Source: Microbacterium karelineae (lineage in GTDB: Bacteria; Actinomycetota; Actinomycetes; Actinomycetales; Microbacteriaceae). From it: a DNA stretch of 64,000 nt. The translations under genes and the position numbers were made by a program. Position 1 is the first letter of the stretch, and each line of letters begins with the position of its first letter. Location: positions 186,001 to 250,000 of the forward strand of contig NZ_WFIX01000175.1 in assembly GCF_009745985.1 (NCBI RefSeq). The letters run 5' to 3'. This document shows positions 50,607 to 59,716 of the stretch, piece by piece. Under the pieces are notes generated by a model that saw only the letters and a program-made list of their open reading frames with translations, was not told where the DNA came from and did not search any database.

Positions 50607-51109
50607 CCGAGCACGGAGACGCGCCCGAGCGGCGCGTGACGCAACGGGGGCTGTGGTTCGACGAGTTCGAGGTCGGCGTCGTCTACGAGCACCGGCCGGG
50701 GCGCACCGTCACCGAGGCCGACGATGTGCTCTTCACGACCATGACGATGAACACGCAGGCCCTGCACCTCGATGCGCACTGGGCCGCACAGACCGAGTTC
50801 GGCGAGCGCCTCGTCAACTCGATGTTCACGCTCGCGACGATCGTCGGCATGTCGACGGGGCAGCTCACGAACGGCACGATCGTCGCGAACCTCGGCTTCT
50901 CCGAGGTCGCGTTCCCGGCGCCGTTGCGGCACGGCGACACCCTCTATGGTGAGACGCGCGTGATCGACAAGCGTGCGTCGGCGTCGCGGCCGGGCCAGGG
51001 GATCGTGACGCTCGAACATACGGGGCGCGACCAGCGCGGCGAGGTCGTCGCCCGCGCGGTGCGCACCGTGCTCATGCAGGGGCGGCCGGACGGGCCGGGT
51101 GCGCTGTGA
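50603..51109 (+). CDS. MaoC-family hydratase
   Basis: 168 residues, single hot-dog domain: [34 protein letters not shown] with the catalytic D/H region, [12 protein letters not shown]. Likely hydrates the unsaturated CoA ester made by the carboxylase (methylglutaconyl-CoA) or by the acyl-CoA dehydrogenase; equivalent in place to Rv2499c of M. tuberculosis. Coupled by 4-bp overlaps to both neighbours. Confidence 0.88.
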   Translation: MTEHGDAPERRVTQRGLWFDEFEVGVVYEHRPGRTVTEADDVLFTTMTMNTQALHLDAHWAAQTEFGERLVNSMFTLATIVGMSTGQLTNGTIVANLGFSEVAFPAPLRHGDTLYGETRVIDKRASASRPGQGIVTLEHTGRDQRGEVVARAVRTVLMQGRPDGPGAL

Positions 51110-51933
51110 GCTTCGCGATGGGCCCCGCCCTGCTCTTCTGCCCCGGCGATCGTCCCGACCGCTTCGGCAAGGCCGCGGCGCGCGCCGACGCCGTCGTCCT
51201 CGATCTCGAGGACGGGGTCTCGGCCGCGGCGAAGGACGCCGCGCGAGACGCGGTCGTGAGATCACGCCTGGATCCCCAGCGCACGATCGTGCGCGTGAAC
51301 CCCGCGGACAGCCCGCACCTCGTCGCGGACCTCGCGGCCGTCGCGCGCTCGCCGTATCGCACCGTCATGCTGCCGAAGGCCTCAGGGTCGTCCGATGTCG
51401 ACGCGCTCGGCGACCGCGATGTCGTCGCCCTCTGCGAGACCGCGGCGGGTGTCGTGCACGCCGCGGAGATCGCCGCGCACCCGCGCGTCGTCGCGCTCAT
51501 GTGGGGCGCGGAGGACCTCGTGGCCTCGATGGGCGGCACCTCCAGCCGCCGCGCCTCCGGCGAGTATCGCGCCGTCGCCGCGCACGCGCGCTCACAGGTG
51601 CTGCTCGCCGCGTCGGCCGCGGGCCGGGCGGCGATCGACGCGATCCGCACCGACATCGCCGACCTCGACGGCTGCCGCGAAGAAGCCGAGGACGCCGCGG
51701 CGAGCGGCTTCGACGCCAAAGCCGCCATCCACCCGTCCCACGTCGCCCCGATCCGCGACGCCTTCGCGTCGAGCGACGAGCAGGTCGCGTGGGCGGAGCG
51801 GATCCTCACGGAGGCGGGGACCCACGGCGGCGCCTTCCGCTTCGAGGGACGGATGGTCGACGAACCTGTCCTCATACACGCGCGCGGCATCCTCGCGCGC
51901 GCCCGCAGCGGGGCCACGAGCCCCCGACCGTGA
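51106..51933 (+). CDS. HpcH/HpaI-family CoA-ester lyase (CitE-like)
   Basis: 275 residues. CitE-type TIM barrel: LLFCPGDRPDRFGKA, DAVVLDLEDGV with the metal acid, RTIVRVNP, LPKASG, ALCETAAGVV and LMWGAEDL. The M. tuberculosis equivalent (Rv2498c, same cluster) has been assigned to 3-hydroxy-3-methylglutaryl-CoA or related lyase activity in leucine catabolism, which would close the pathway here, as no classical HMG-CoA lyase gene is present. GTG start overlaps the MaoC stop. Confidence 0.88.
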   Translation: MSFAMGPALLFCPGDRPDRFGKAAARADAVVLDLEDGVSAAAKDAARDAVVRSRLDPQRTIVRVNPADSPHLVADLAAVARSPYRTVMLPKASGSSDVDALGDRDVVALCETAAGVVHAAEIAAHPRVVALMWGAEDLVASMGGTSSRRASGEYRAVAAHARSQVLLAASAAGRAAIDAIRTDIADLDGCREEAEDAAASGFDAKAAIHPSHVAPIRDAFASSDEQVAWAERILTEAGTHGGAFRFEGRMVDEPVLIHARGILARARSGATSPRP

Positions 51934-51944
51934 AGGAGACGCCG

Positions 51945-53156
51945 ATGTCGCTCATCACTCCCGTCCAGACGCCCGTTCCCGGCACCGAGATGCTCGAGCC
52001 CGAGCTGCAGGAGCTCGCCCGGCGCGTGCGCGACTTCGCCGACGACGTCGTCGCTCCGGCCGCCTACGAGTACGACACGCAGCGGCGCCTGCCGATCGAG
52101 ATCATCCGCGAGATGGGTGATATGGGTCTCTTCGGGCTGCCGCTGCCCGCCGAGTACGACGGACAGGGGAAGAGCTACCTGCACCTCTGCGTCGCCGTCG
52201 AGCAGCTCGCGCGAGTCGATCAGTCGATCGCCGTCACGCTCGAGGCCGGCCTCGGCCTCGGCGCCATGCCGATCCTCCGATTCGGCACCGATGAGCAGAA
52301 GACGCGATTCCTGCCGTCGCTCGCGCGCGGCGAGGGGCTCGCGGCCTTCGGCCTCACGGAGGCCGACGCCGGATCCGACGCAGGCGGCACGAAGACGACC
52401 GCGACACTCGAGGACGGCATGTGGCGGATCGACGGCACGAAGCAGTTCATCACCAACTCGGGCACGTCGATCACGGAGATCGTGACGGTCACGGCGGTGA
52501 CGGGCGAGCGGATCGGATCGGACGGCCGTCGCGGGCCCGAGCTGTCGACGATCATCGTGCCCGTGCCGACCGAGGGCTTCACGGCGCTGCCCGCCTACGA
52601 CAAGGTCGGCTGGCACACCTCCGACACGCATCCGCTCGTGTTCGACGGTGTGCGGGTGCCCGAGGAGAACCTGCTGGGGGAGCGCGGGCGGGGCTTCGCG
52701 AACTTCCTCAGCGTGCTCGACGAGGGCCGCGTCGCCTTCGCGGCGCTGTGCGTCGGCGCCGCCCAGGGATGCCTCGAGCAGACCGTCGCGTATGCGAAGC
52801 GACGGGAGGTGTTCGGCCGGCCGATCGGCGACAACCAGCACATCGCGTTCACGATCGCGCGCATGCGGTCGCGCGTGGCCGCCGCCCGCGCCGTCATGCA
52901 CGACGCCGCGCACCGCATCGACCGGGGCATGCCGTTCACGACAGAGGCATCGCTGGCGAAGCTCATCGGATCCGAGGCCGCCGTCGCAAACGCGAACGAC
53001 GCGACGCAGATCTGGGGCGGCTACGGATTCCTCAACGAGAACGCGGTCGCGCGCCACTACCGCGACGCGCGCATCCTCACGCTCGGGGAGGGCTCGACGG
53101 AGGTGCAGCTCGGCGTCATCGCGCGCAGCCTCGGCTTCGACAAGGCGCTCGGCTGA
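51945..53156 (+). CDS. Acyl-CoA dehydrogenase (isovaleryl-CoA type likely)
   Basis: 403 residues. FAD/acyl-CoA motifs: FGLTEADAGSDAGGTKT, KQFITNSG, YAKRREVFGRPIGDNQ and C-terminal IWGGYGFLNENAVARHYRDA with ILTLGEGSTEVQ; the glutamate in LGEGSTEV region is the catalytic base position of many short/branched-chain members. Forms the 2,3-double bond of isovaleryl-CoA or other branched acyl-CoA. Starts 11 bp after the lyase gene; last gene of the operon. Corresponds in context to fadE19 of M. tuberculosis. Confidence 0.9.
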   Translation: MSLITPVQTPVPGTEMLEPELQELARRVRDFADDVVAPAAYEYDTQRRLPIEIIREMGDMGLFGLPLPAEYDGQGKSYLHLCVAVEQLARVDQSIAVTLEAGLGLGAMPILRFGTDEQKTRFLPSLARGEGLAAFGLTEADAGSDAGGTKTTATLEDGMWRIDGTKQFITNSGTSITEIVTVTAVTGERIGSDGRRGPELSTIIVPVPTEGFTALPAYDKVGWHTSDTHPLVFDGVRVPEENLLGERGRGFANFLSVLDEGRVAFAALCVGAAQGCLEQTVAYAKRREVFGRPIGDNQHIAFTIARMRSRVAAARAVMHDAAHRIDRGMPFTTEASLAKLIGSEAAVANANDATQIWGGYGFLNENAVARHYRDARILTLGEGSTEVQLGVIARSLGFDKALG

Positions 53157-53176
53157 GCCGGCGACGCGACGTGTGC

Positions 53177-53211
53177 GAATCGGCGAGCGGGAGCGGCTGA
53201 ATCGGCGAGCG
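53177..53211 (+). repeat. Short direct repeat after the bkd operon
   Basis: GAATCGGCGAGCG occurs at 53177-53189 and again at 53199-53211 (22-bp period), in the 67-bp gap between convergent genes. Only two copies, no terminator shape. Confidence 0.4.
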
Positions 53212-53223
53212 CGCCCCAGGTCG

Positions 53224-54561
53224 TCAGCCGAAGAGGGACCCGATCCACGCGATCAGCCGGCCGATGTCCCGGAACAGCTCGACCGCCTGGTTCCAGACGA
53301 TTCCGATGGCGACCGCGACCATCCCGAGGGCGAGCAGGATGGCGCCCAGGGGCGCCTTGCGCGTCAGGCGTCGCCCGTTCCGCTTCGGCTCCGGGCGCCG
53401 CGGCTCGGGCACACGGCCGGTCTTCGACGCGGCCGTGCGCCCCGCACCGTTCGGGGCCGCGTCGCGCGGTGCGCGGCGCGGCGCGGCCTCTCGCCAGCGG
53501 CCCCAGCGGTCGATCTTCTCGGCGAGGGCGCGGAGGGCCTCGTCGGCGCGCCGCCACGACCGCGCATCGCCGCCGCCGAGGCCGGTGCGCGCATAGAGGA
53601 ACAGCCAGTCGTCGACGATCTCGATGTCGTACAGGGCGGCGCGGTCGACGACGCGGGCCATGACATCGGGGGTGAAGAGGTACAGTGCGTCGGCCTCGTA
53701 TCCCTTCGGGCAGTAGAGCGTGAAGTGGCGGTCGAAGTCTCCCTCGAGGCCGAGCCGCTGGTCGGCGTCGGGCGCCCACATGCCGGGAAGGCTCGTCGAC
53801 AGCAGCCCGTTGGGCCTGCGCGCGTCGAGCACGATGTGGGGGAGCGGCGCCGGAAGGCGCAGCGCGGCGTATCCCCACGTCGTCAGGACCCTCGTGCGCT
53901 GGTCGCCTGAGCGGTCGAAGGTGTATCGCGCGATCTCGAACGTGGGATCCTCGGTGCGACGGACGCGGTGCTCCGTCGCCACCGGAACGCCGACCTCGAA
54001 GAGCATGCCAGGGCGGCGATCGGGCGGGCCGATCCGCGAGTGGTCGAGGGCGTTGTCGCGGGCGAGGCCCTCGATCCGGATCCCGTGCCGCAGGTCGCGT
54101 CGCCGGCGCCGGATGTCCTGCCCGCTCGTCCACCACAAGATGCCCCAGGCGATCACGGCGAGCGGCGCGAGGAGGAGCGAGTTCTCGAGCGTCGACGTGT
54201 CGCCGGATCCGAGCCAGTTCAGCACCTCGAGGACGAGCAGCAGCGGGATGACGGTCGCGGCGATCGCGCCGACGACGAGGAGGAAGAGCGCGAGGAAGGA
54301 GGCGACGAACGCGGTGAGGCCGCCGATGATGCCGAGGAGCACCCGCACGACGCCGGCCGTTCCCGTGCCGACCGTGCTGAGCCAGAGGATGCCGCGGACC
54401 AGCGGGCTGAGGACCGCGTAGGCGGTCGCCTTCAGACCCAGGCGCCGTGCGCGCTCGACCCCGTGGCGCTCCGCGTATGCGGCGATCTCGGATCTCGACG
54501 GCGCGGGCCGCTCGAGCGCGTGCGTGTCGAGGGCGGGCCAGGTCTCACGCACGTTCGTCAC
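53224..54561 (-). CDS. Unknown membrane protein with large cytosolic domain
   Basis: 445 residues, GTG start. Membrane helices near 47-67, 72-110 (two closely spaced) and 130-145, then a soluble domain (150-360) with DRSGDQRTRVLTTWGYAAL, LDARRPNGLLSTSLPG, LEGDFDRHFTLYCPKGYEAD and VVDDWLFLYAR-like IVDDWLFLYAR, a basic linker, and a last helix near 410-430. No named family recognised, although the soluble part looks conserved. The phrase FDRHFTLYCPKGYE suggests an enzymatic or sensing fold. Stands alone. Confidence 0.75.
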   Translation of the reverse strand: MTNVRETWPALDTHALERPAPSRSEIAAYAERHGVERARRLGLKATAYAVLSPLVRGILWLSTVGTGTAGVVRVLLGIIGGLTAFVASFLALFLLVVGAIAATVIPLLLVLEVLNWLGSGDTSTLENSLLLAPLAVIAWGILWWTSGQDIRRRRRDLRHGIRIEGLARDNALDHSRIGPPDRRPGMLFEVGVPVATEHRVRRTEDPTFEIARYTFDRSGDQRTRVLTTWGYAALRLPAPLPHIVLDARRPNGLLSTSLPGMWAPDADQRLGLEGDFDRHFTLYCPKGYEADALYLFTPDVMARVVDRAALYDIEIVDDWLFLYARTGLGGGDARSWRRADEALRALAEKIDRWGRWREAAPRRAPRDAAPNGAGRTAASKTGRVPEPRRPEPKRNGRRLTRKAPLGAILLALGMVAVAIGIVWNQAVELFRDIGRLIAWIGSLFG

Positions 54562-54852
54562 CGCCCCACGGTACCCGGGGCGGAGGCCGCGGCCGAACGG
54601 GGACGCACCGACGCCTACGTCAAGCTTCGGATCGCGAAGCCCGAGCTCGGGCGCGAGCCGCTCTACGACCTCGCGGCCCTGGGTGAGCGGCTCGCCCCCG
54701 AGGACATGCCGTCACGCCGCACCTACACGGTGCGGTCGATCGACCGTGCGCGACTGTGGCTGTCGGCCTACTGGGCCGCCGGGCGCGCGGAGGACACCTT
54801 CCAGGCAGAGAAGCGCGAGCCCGTCGGCCAGATCTTCGCACCCGAGAGCTGA
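54520..54852 (+). CDS. Small protein, start uncertain
   Basis: Strong codon bias begins at TDAYVKLRIAKPELG (base 54607) and continues through LYDLAALGERLAPEDMP, RTYTVRSIDRARLWLS and EKREPVGQIFAPES to the stop. No ATG or GTG lies near the start of this coding-like part. The nearest in-frame starts are GTG 54520, giving 110 residues and overlapping the divergent gene by 42 bp, and ATG 54706, giving only 48. Either a rare start codon or a lost one must be assumed. No family recognised. Confidence 0.4.
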   Translation: MRVEGGPGLTHVRHRPTVPGAEAAAERGRTDAYVKLRIAKPELGREPLYDLAALGERLAPEDMPSRRTYTVRSIDRARLWLSAYWAAGRAEDTFQAEKREPVGQIFAPES

Positions 54853-54867
54853 GCGCGGGCGCCCCGT

Positions 54868-55524
54868 TCAGGGACGCAGGACGCCCGCGTGGAGCGCCCG
54901 CAGCACGGCCTGCGTGCGGTCGCGTGCCGCCAACTTCATGAGGATCGCGGAGACGTGATTCTTGACCGTGCCATCCGCGAGGTGGAGCATGTGCGCGATC
55001 TCGCGATTGCTGTACCCGCCCGCGACGAGGTGCAGCACGTCCTGCTCCCGCGCCGTGAGATCCTCGATGGGCGTCGCAGGCTCGGCCGGCTCAGGCCCCG
55101 TCCGCGCCGCCGCGCGCAGCAGCCGCTCGGTGAGCGCCGGCTGCAGCATCGTCCCGCCGGAGGCGACCGTGCGGATCGCGCGCACGAGCTGGTCGAGCGT
55201 GACGTCCTTGAGGAGGTAGCCGCGGGCGCCGGCGTGCAACGCACCGAGGACGAGCTCCGCGTCATCGAACGTCGTCAGCACGAGCACTGGCACGTCCGAG
55301 CCGCGACGAGCGAGTTCCTCGAGCGCGCCGATGCCATCCATGCGCGGCATGCGCAGGTCGAGCAGCACGACGTCGGGATGCAGGCGTTCGACGGCCTCGA
55401 GCGCCTCGGCGCCATCCGTCGCCTCGCCGACGACGGCGACGTCGTCGCTCACCTCGAGCAGCCCGCGGATCCCCTGTCGGACCAGCGTCTGGTCGTCGAC
55501 GACGACGACGCGCAGGCTGCTCAC
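54868..55524 (-). CDS. NarL/FixJ-type response regulator
   Basis: 218 residues: receiver domain (1-120) with VVVDDQ, phospho-acceptor D in VVLLDLRMP and K in LLKDV; LuxR-type helix-turn-helix (150-215) with LTAREQDVLHLVAGGYSNREIA. GTG start overlaps the stop of the kinase gene. Divergent from an ABC transporter (ATPase and permease), which such pairs commonly control. Confidence 0.93.
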   Translation of the reverse strand: MSSLRVVVVDDQTLVRQGIRGLLEVSDDVAVVGEATDGAEALEAVERLHPDVVLLDLRMPRMDGIGALEELARRGSDVPVLVLTTFDDAELVLGALHAGARGYLLKDVTLDQLVRAIRTVASGGTMLQPALTERLLRAAARTGPEPAEPATPIEDLTAREQDVLHLVAGGYSNREIAHMLHLADGTVKNHVSAILMKLAARDRTQAVLRALHAGVLRP

Positions 55525-56651
55525 GCGGGCACCTCCGCACGCACGCGGAGTCCGCCACCCGGGTGCCGCTCGAGCTCCAGGCGTCCGCCGAGCGCCTCGA
55601 CGCGTTCGCGGATGCCGGTGAGACCATTGCCGGGACGGACGTCCCTCGGCGCGACCCCGTCGTCATGCGCGTCGAGCACGATGCGTCCGGTGACGGCATC
55701 CCGTGACACGTCGATCGTCAGATTCTCCGCCGCCGGCGCGTGACGGATCGTGTTCGTGAGCACCTCCTGGGTCGCCCTGACGAGAGCGGTCGCACGCTCG
55801 CCGTCGACCGACAGCCCGGGTGCGACCGACAGCAGGACCTCGGGGCGGGGGATGCCGGACACGACGCGCGCGAGCACCGCGTCGAGCGAGCCGTCGTCGT
55901 CGCGCACCGACGACACGGTCCGGCGCACGTCGGACAGGAGGTCCTTCGCGATCCCTCGCGCCCGCTCGACGTGCGCGAGCGCGGGATCCGCCGCGCGGTG
56001 CGACGCGATCTCGAGCTCGAGGGCGAGAGCCGTGAGCTGGTGCCCGAGGACGTCGTGCAGGTCGCGAGAGATGCGCAGACGCTCCTCGGCACGGGCGGAG
56101 CGCTCGAGAAGCGCGCTGGTCGCCGACAGCTCGACGTGCGCCTCGGCGAGCCGGCTCCGCGATCGCTCCTGGGCGCGCCAGATCCGCACGGTCAGCACGG
56201 AGACGACCTGGATCGCCAGATAGAACCCGGCGCCCACCACCTGATCGGCGATCGACTGCGGCGCCGCGTGCTCGTAGATCGCGACCACGTTGGCCGCGAC
56301 GACGATCGCCGTGCCCCACAGCGGTAGCACGTAGCAGCTCAGCGCGGCGCCGAACACGAGGATGACGGCGGTGAATCCCATCGACCCCTGCAGCAGGAGC
56401 ACGCTCGCGATCGCGAGCGCCTGCTGCACGCAGAAGACGACGACGGCGATGGCGCGCGGCCGATGATCCACGAGGATCGTCGCCGCGACGAACGCGAGGA
56501 GAAACGCGGCGAACACCGTCGGCCAGAGCCAGACCGGGCCCAGTGCGACGTCGTGCCCTTCGGCCTGCAGGACGAAGTACGGCACGGTCAGGACGGCGCA
56601 CAGCAGCGCGATGAGCCCGACCAGAACGAGACCCGAGTCGATGCGACGCAC
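55521..56651 (-). CDS. NarL-type sensor histidine kinase (HisKA_3)
   Basis: 376 residues from a GTG preceded by TACCGT (complement of 56658-56663) at 6 nt, a leaderless layout; an upstream start at 56684 is less likely. Five to six membrane helices (10-170) with short loops, then the phospho-acceptor motif ISRDLHDVLGHQLTALALELE (histidine in LHD) and an ATPase domain with EVLTNTIRHA, DDGV and GNGLTGIRERV. A membrane-stress or lipid-level signal is typical for such short-loop sensors beside ABC exporters. Confidence 0.9.
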   Translation of the reverse strand: MRRIDSGLVLVGLIALLCAVLTVPYFVLQAEGHDVALGPVWLWPTVFAAFLLAFVAATILVDHRPRAIAVVVFCVQQALAIASVLLLQGSMGFTAVILVFGAALSCYVLPLWGTAIVVAANVVAIYEHAAPQSIADQVVGAGFYLAIQVVSVLTVRIWRAQERSRSRLAEAHVELSATSALLERSARAEERLRISRDLHDVLGHQLTALALELEIASHRAADPALAHVERARGIAKDLLSDVRRTVSSVRDDDGSLDAVLARVVSGIPRPEVLLSVAPGLSVDGERATALVRATQEVLTNTIRHAPAAENLTIDVSRDAVTGRIVLDAHDDGVAPRDVRPGNGLTGIRERVEALGGRLELERHPGGGLRVRAEVPA

Positions 56652-56793
56652 CCCTCCACGGTATCGGGAGGGATCCCTGCCCACCCGTGCCGGAAGTCAC
56701 GGGTCGAAGAGGTGACGACTGCCACGTCCTTCGCGCGCGCTCCGTCCGTAGCGTCGGACGCATGACGACGATCTCGAGCGACAGGGGGACGAC

Positions 56794-57528
56794 ATGGCGA
56801 ACGCGATCACGGTGAGAGGCCTCAGCCGAAGCTACCGCGGACACGTCGCGCTCGATGGCATCGACCTCAGCGTGCGGGATGGTGAGACCCTCGGCATCCT
56901 CGGGCGCAACGGCGCCGGCAAGACGACGCTCGTCGAGACGATCGCCGGGCTCCGCCGAGCGGATGCCGGTGAGGTGCGGGTTCTGGGACTCGATCCTGTG
57001 CGCGACCGTGCCCGTGTCCGGAGCATCCTCGGCGTGCAGCTGCAGGACGCGCTCCTGCACTACTCGCTCACGGTCGCCGAGAACATGCGGCTGCACCGCT
57101 CCTTCCATCGCGACGGGGAGGACCCGGACGCGCTCATCGCGCGACTCGGACTGAACGAGGCGCGGCGCAAGCGCACACAGGACCTATCAGGCGGCCAGCG
57201 GCAGAGGCTGTCGATCGGAGTGGCGCTCGTCGGCCGCCCGCGCGTCGTCATCCTCGACGAGCTCACGACCGGCCTCGACCCGGATGGGCGCCGCGGCATC
57301 TGGGAGGTCATCGAAGGCCTCCAGGCCGACGGCGTCACCATCCTCCTCGTCAGCCACTCGCTCGACGAGGTCGAGCGGCTCTGCGGGCGACTGGTCATCC
57401 TCGACAGAGGGCGGATCATCGTGGAAGGGCCATCCGACGCGGTGCGCCGCCGAGCGGGGGAAGACGATCTCGAACGTGCCTTCCTCGCGCTGACGTCCGA
57501 ACCGGCCGAGACGGAAGCACGATCATGA
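56794..57528 (+). CDS. ABC exporter ATPase
   Basis: 244 residues: Walker A GRNGAGKTT, Q-loop VQLQDALLHY, signature LSGGQRQR, Walker B VVILDELTTGLD (L in place of the usual P), switch VSHSLDE. Type of DrrA/LnrL antibiotic or lipid exporters. A GAGCGACAGGGGGAC leader gives a moderate ribosome site. The start of the permease overlaps its stop (ATGA). Divergent from the two-component genes. Confidence 0.92.
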   Translation: MANAITVRGLSRSYRGHVALDGIDLSVRDGETLGILGRNGAGKTTLVETIAGLRRADAGEVRVLGLDPVRDRARVRSILGVQLQDALLHYSLTVAENMRLHRSFHRDGEDPDALIARLGLNEARRKRTQDLSGGQRQRLSIGVALVGRPRVVILDELTTGLDPDGRRGIWEVIEGLQADGVTILLVSHSLDEVERLCGRLVILDRGRIIVEGPSDAVRRRAGEDDLERAFLALTSEPAETEARS

Positions 57529-58313
57529 ACGCGACCGGCTACGACATCCCGCGTCCGAAGGCGCCGGGGCTGCGCGCCTGGGGCCAGCTCACCGCGGCCG
57601 AGATGAGATCGGTCGTGCGCGACACCGCCGGCCTCATCGTCCCGATCGGCATGCCGAGCCTCTTCCTCGTCGCGCAGGGGATCTCGTCGAGCGACGAGGT
57701 GCTTCCCGACGCGGGCGGACGCGCCGTTCTCGAGATGGTCGTGCTGCCGCTGATGCTCGTCATGGTGATCGCCCTCGTCGGCGTCGTCAACATGCCGTCG
57801 TTCCTCGCGACCTATCGCAGAGAGGGGCTCCTCAAGCGCCTATCCGCCACACCTGCCCGCCCCGTCATGGTGCTCGGCGCGCAGGTGATCACCTCCTTCG
57901 CGCAGACGGCCCTCGGAGTCGGGATCGCACTCGCGATCGCCTTCCTCGTCTTCGGGATCCGCGGGCCCGTCGACGTGCTCGCCGCGATCGGTGTGCTGCT
58001 TCTCGTGTGCGCGGCCATGTACGGGCTCGGGATGATCGTCGCCGCGATCGCGCCCAGCGCGAACGCCTCCGTCGCGATCGGCCTCGTCGCGTTCTTCCTG
58101 CTCGGCGCCCTTGGGGGGATGTTCGGCGGCGCCGAGGCGCTCCCGGATCCGGTGCAGACGCTCGGCGAGTGGACCCCCTTCGGTGCAGGCGTCATGGCGC
58201 TGCAGCTCACGTGGCTCGGTGTCGCGCCGCCGGCGCATACGATCGTTGCGCTCACCGCGGCTGCCGTCATCGGCGCCGTGTGCGGTGTGCGCCTGTTCCG
58301 CTGGCGTCGCTGA
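57525..58313 (+). CDS. ABC-2 type exporter permease
   Basis: 262 residues with six predicted membrane helices: about 35-55, 65-90, 112-140, 145-170, 178-200 and 236-255. ABC-2 family traits are a cytoplasmic coupling stretch YRREGLLKRLSATPARP between helices two and three and the late loop EALPDPVQTLGEWTPFG. Works with the ATPase encoded immediately upstream; substrate unknown. Ends before a strong terminator. Confidence 0.9.
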   Translation: MNATGYDIPRPKAPGLRAWGQLTAAEMRSVVRDTAGLIVPIGMPSLFLVAQGISSSDEVLPDAGGRAVLEMVVLPLMLVMVIALVGVVNMPSFLATYRREGLLKRLSATPARPVMVLGAQVITSFAQTALGVGIALAIAFLVFGIRGPVDVLAAIGVLLLVCAAMYGLGMIVAAIAPSANASVAIGLVAFFLLGALGGMFGGAEALPDPVQTLGEWTPFGAGVMALQLTWLGVAPPAHTIVALTAAAVIGAVCGVRLFRWRR

Positions 58314-58340
58314 CGTCCGCGCGGCCCGCCGAGGCGCCCT

Positions 58341-58382
58341 CGGCCCGACACGTCGCCCCGCACTCGGGGGCGTGTCGGGCCG
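58341..58382 (+). terminator. Terminator after the ABC exporter genes
   Basis: Stem CGGCCCGACACG (58341-58352) with its complement at 58371-58382 and an inner CCCC/GGGG pairing. Separates the exporter from the M20 peptidase promoter. Confidence 0.8.
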
Positions 58383-58401
58383 AACAGGTAGCGTGAAGCG
58401 C

Positions 58402-59697
58402 ATGTCTGATTCGCAGCTGCCCGAGGTCGTCCGCGTCGCGCGCGACCTCATCCGCATCGACACCACCAACTACGGCGGCGGCAATGCGAAGGGCGAGCGC
58501 GAGGCCGCCGAGTACGTCGGCGACTTCCTGAGCGGGCTGGGACTCGCCCCCCAGTTCTACGAGCCGATCGAGCGGCGCACGAACGTCGTCGCCCGAGTCG
58601 AGGGGCGCAACAGAGACAAGCCGGCGCTCGTGCTGCACGGGCACCTCGACGTCGTGCCCGCCGTCGCTCACGACTGGTCGGTGGATCCGTTCGCGGGCGA
58701 GATCCGCGACGGGCTGCTGTGGGGCCGCGGCGCCGTCGACATGAAGAACATGGACGCCATGATCCTCACGGCCGTCGCCGAGCTGCTGCGGGCGGGGGAG
58801 AAGCCCGAGCGCGACCTCATCCTCGCGTTCTTCGCCGACGAGGAGAACGGCGGCGTCGAGGGATCCGCGCTCGTCGTGCGCGACCGGCCGGAGTGGTTCG
58901 CCGGCGCGACCGAGGCGATCAGCGAGGTCGGCGGCTACTCGATCCCCGTCGGCGAGAAGTCGGCGTATCTGCTGCAGGTCGGCGAGAAGGCCCTCATGTG
59001 GCTCACCCTGCGCGCCCGCGGACGGGCGGGACACGGCAGCCGCGTGCACCCCGACAACGCCGTCACGCGACTCGCCCGCGCGGTCGAGGCGCTCGGATCC
59101 GCGACCTGGCCGGTCGAGCTGACCGAGACGACGCGTTCACTCCTCGACGGGATGCGCGCGATCTGCGGTGACGACAGCGACGACCCGGACCGCATCGCGC
59201 GCGCGGCCGGGCCCGCCGAGGCTTTCCTCGCCTCGACCTGGCGCACGACCACGAACCCGACGGGCCTCGAAGCAGGGTACAAGCACAACGTGATCCCGGA
59301 TGCCGCGACCGCGACGGTCGACGTGCGCGTGCTGCCCGGCACGGAGGATCGCGTGCTCGCCGAGATCCGCGAGATCGTCGGAGACGACATCGAGATCGAG
59401 ACGTTCCACCGCGACATCGGCCTCGAGGTGCCCTTCGAGGGATCCCTCGTCGAGGCGATGGTCGGCGCGCTGGACCGCCACGATCCGGGCGTTCCCGTCC
59501 TGCCGTACCTGCTGGGCGCCGGCACCGACAACAAGTCGCTCGCGACGATCGGCATCACCGGGTACGGCTTCGCGCCCCTCAAGCTCCCGCGCGACCTCGA
59601 CTTCACCGGCATGTTCCACGGCGTCGACGAGAGGGTCCCGCTCGACGCGCTCACGTTCGGCCAGCGCGTCCTCACGGACCTCATCCGCACCTACTGA
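58402..59697 (+). CDS. M20/M25/M40-family metallohydrolase
   Basis: 431 residues. Di-zinc peptidase motifs: LHGHLDVVP, LWGRGAVDMKNMDA, ADEENGGVEGS, late LLGAGTDNKSL and FHGVDERVPL. Probably a dipeptidase or deacylase of N-acyl amino acids; no signal peptide. The ATG follows TAGCGT (58389-58394) by 7 nt, with no Shine-Dalgarno, so a leaderless transcript is expected. Nineteen bases separate it from uppP. Confidence 0.9.
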   Translation: MSDSQLPEVVRVARDLIRIDTTNYGGGNAKGEREAAEYVGDFLSGLGLAPQFYEPIERRTNVVARVEGRNRDKPALVLHGHLDVVPAVAHDWSVDPFAGEIRDGLLWGRGAVDMKNMDAMILTAVAELLRAGEKPERDLILAFFADEENGGVEGSALVVRDRPEWFAGATEAISEVGGYSIPVGEKSAYLLQVGEKALMWLTLRARGRAGHGSRVHPDNAVTRLARAVEALGSATWPVELTETTRSLLDGMRAICGDDSDDPDRIARAAGPAEAFLASTWRTTTNPTGLEAGYKHNVIPDAATATVDVRVLPGTEDRVLAEIREIVGDDIEIETFHRDIGLEVPFEGSLVEAMVGALDRHDPGVPVLPYLLGAGTDNKSLATIGITGYGFAPLKLPRDLDFTGMFHGVDERVPLDALTFGQRVLTDLIRTY

Positions 59698-59716
59698 CCT
59701 CTCAGAAAGCACACGA

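Noticed and set aside
53177-53211. Start of a CRISPR array
   Set aside because: Only two 13-bp copies with a 9-bp gap; no further repeats, spacers or cas genes.
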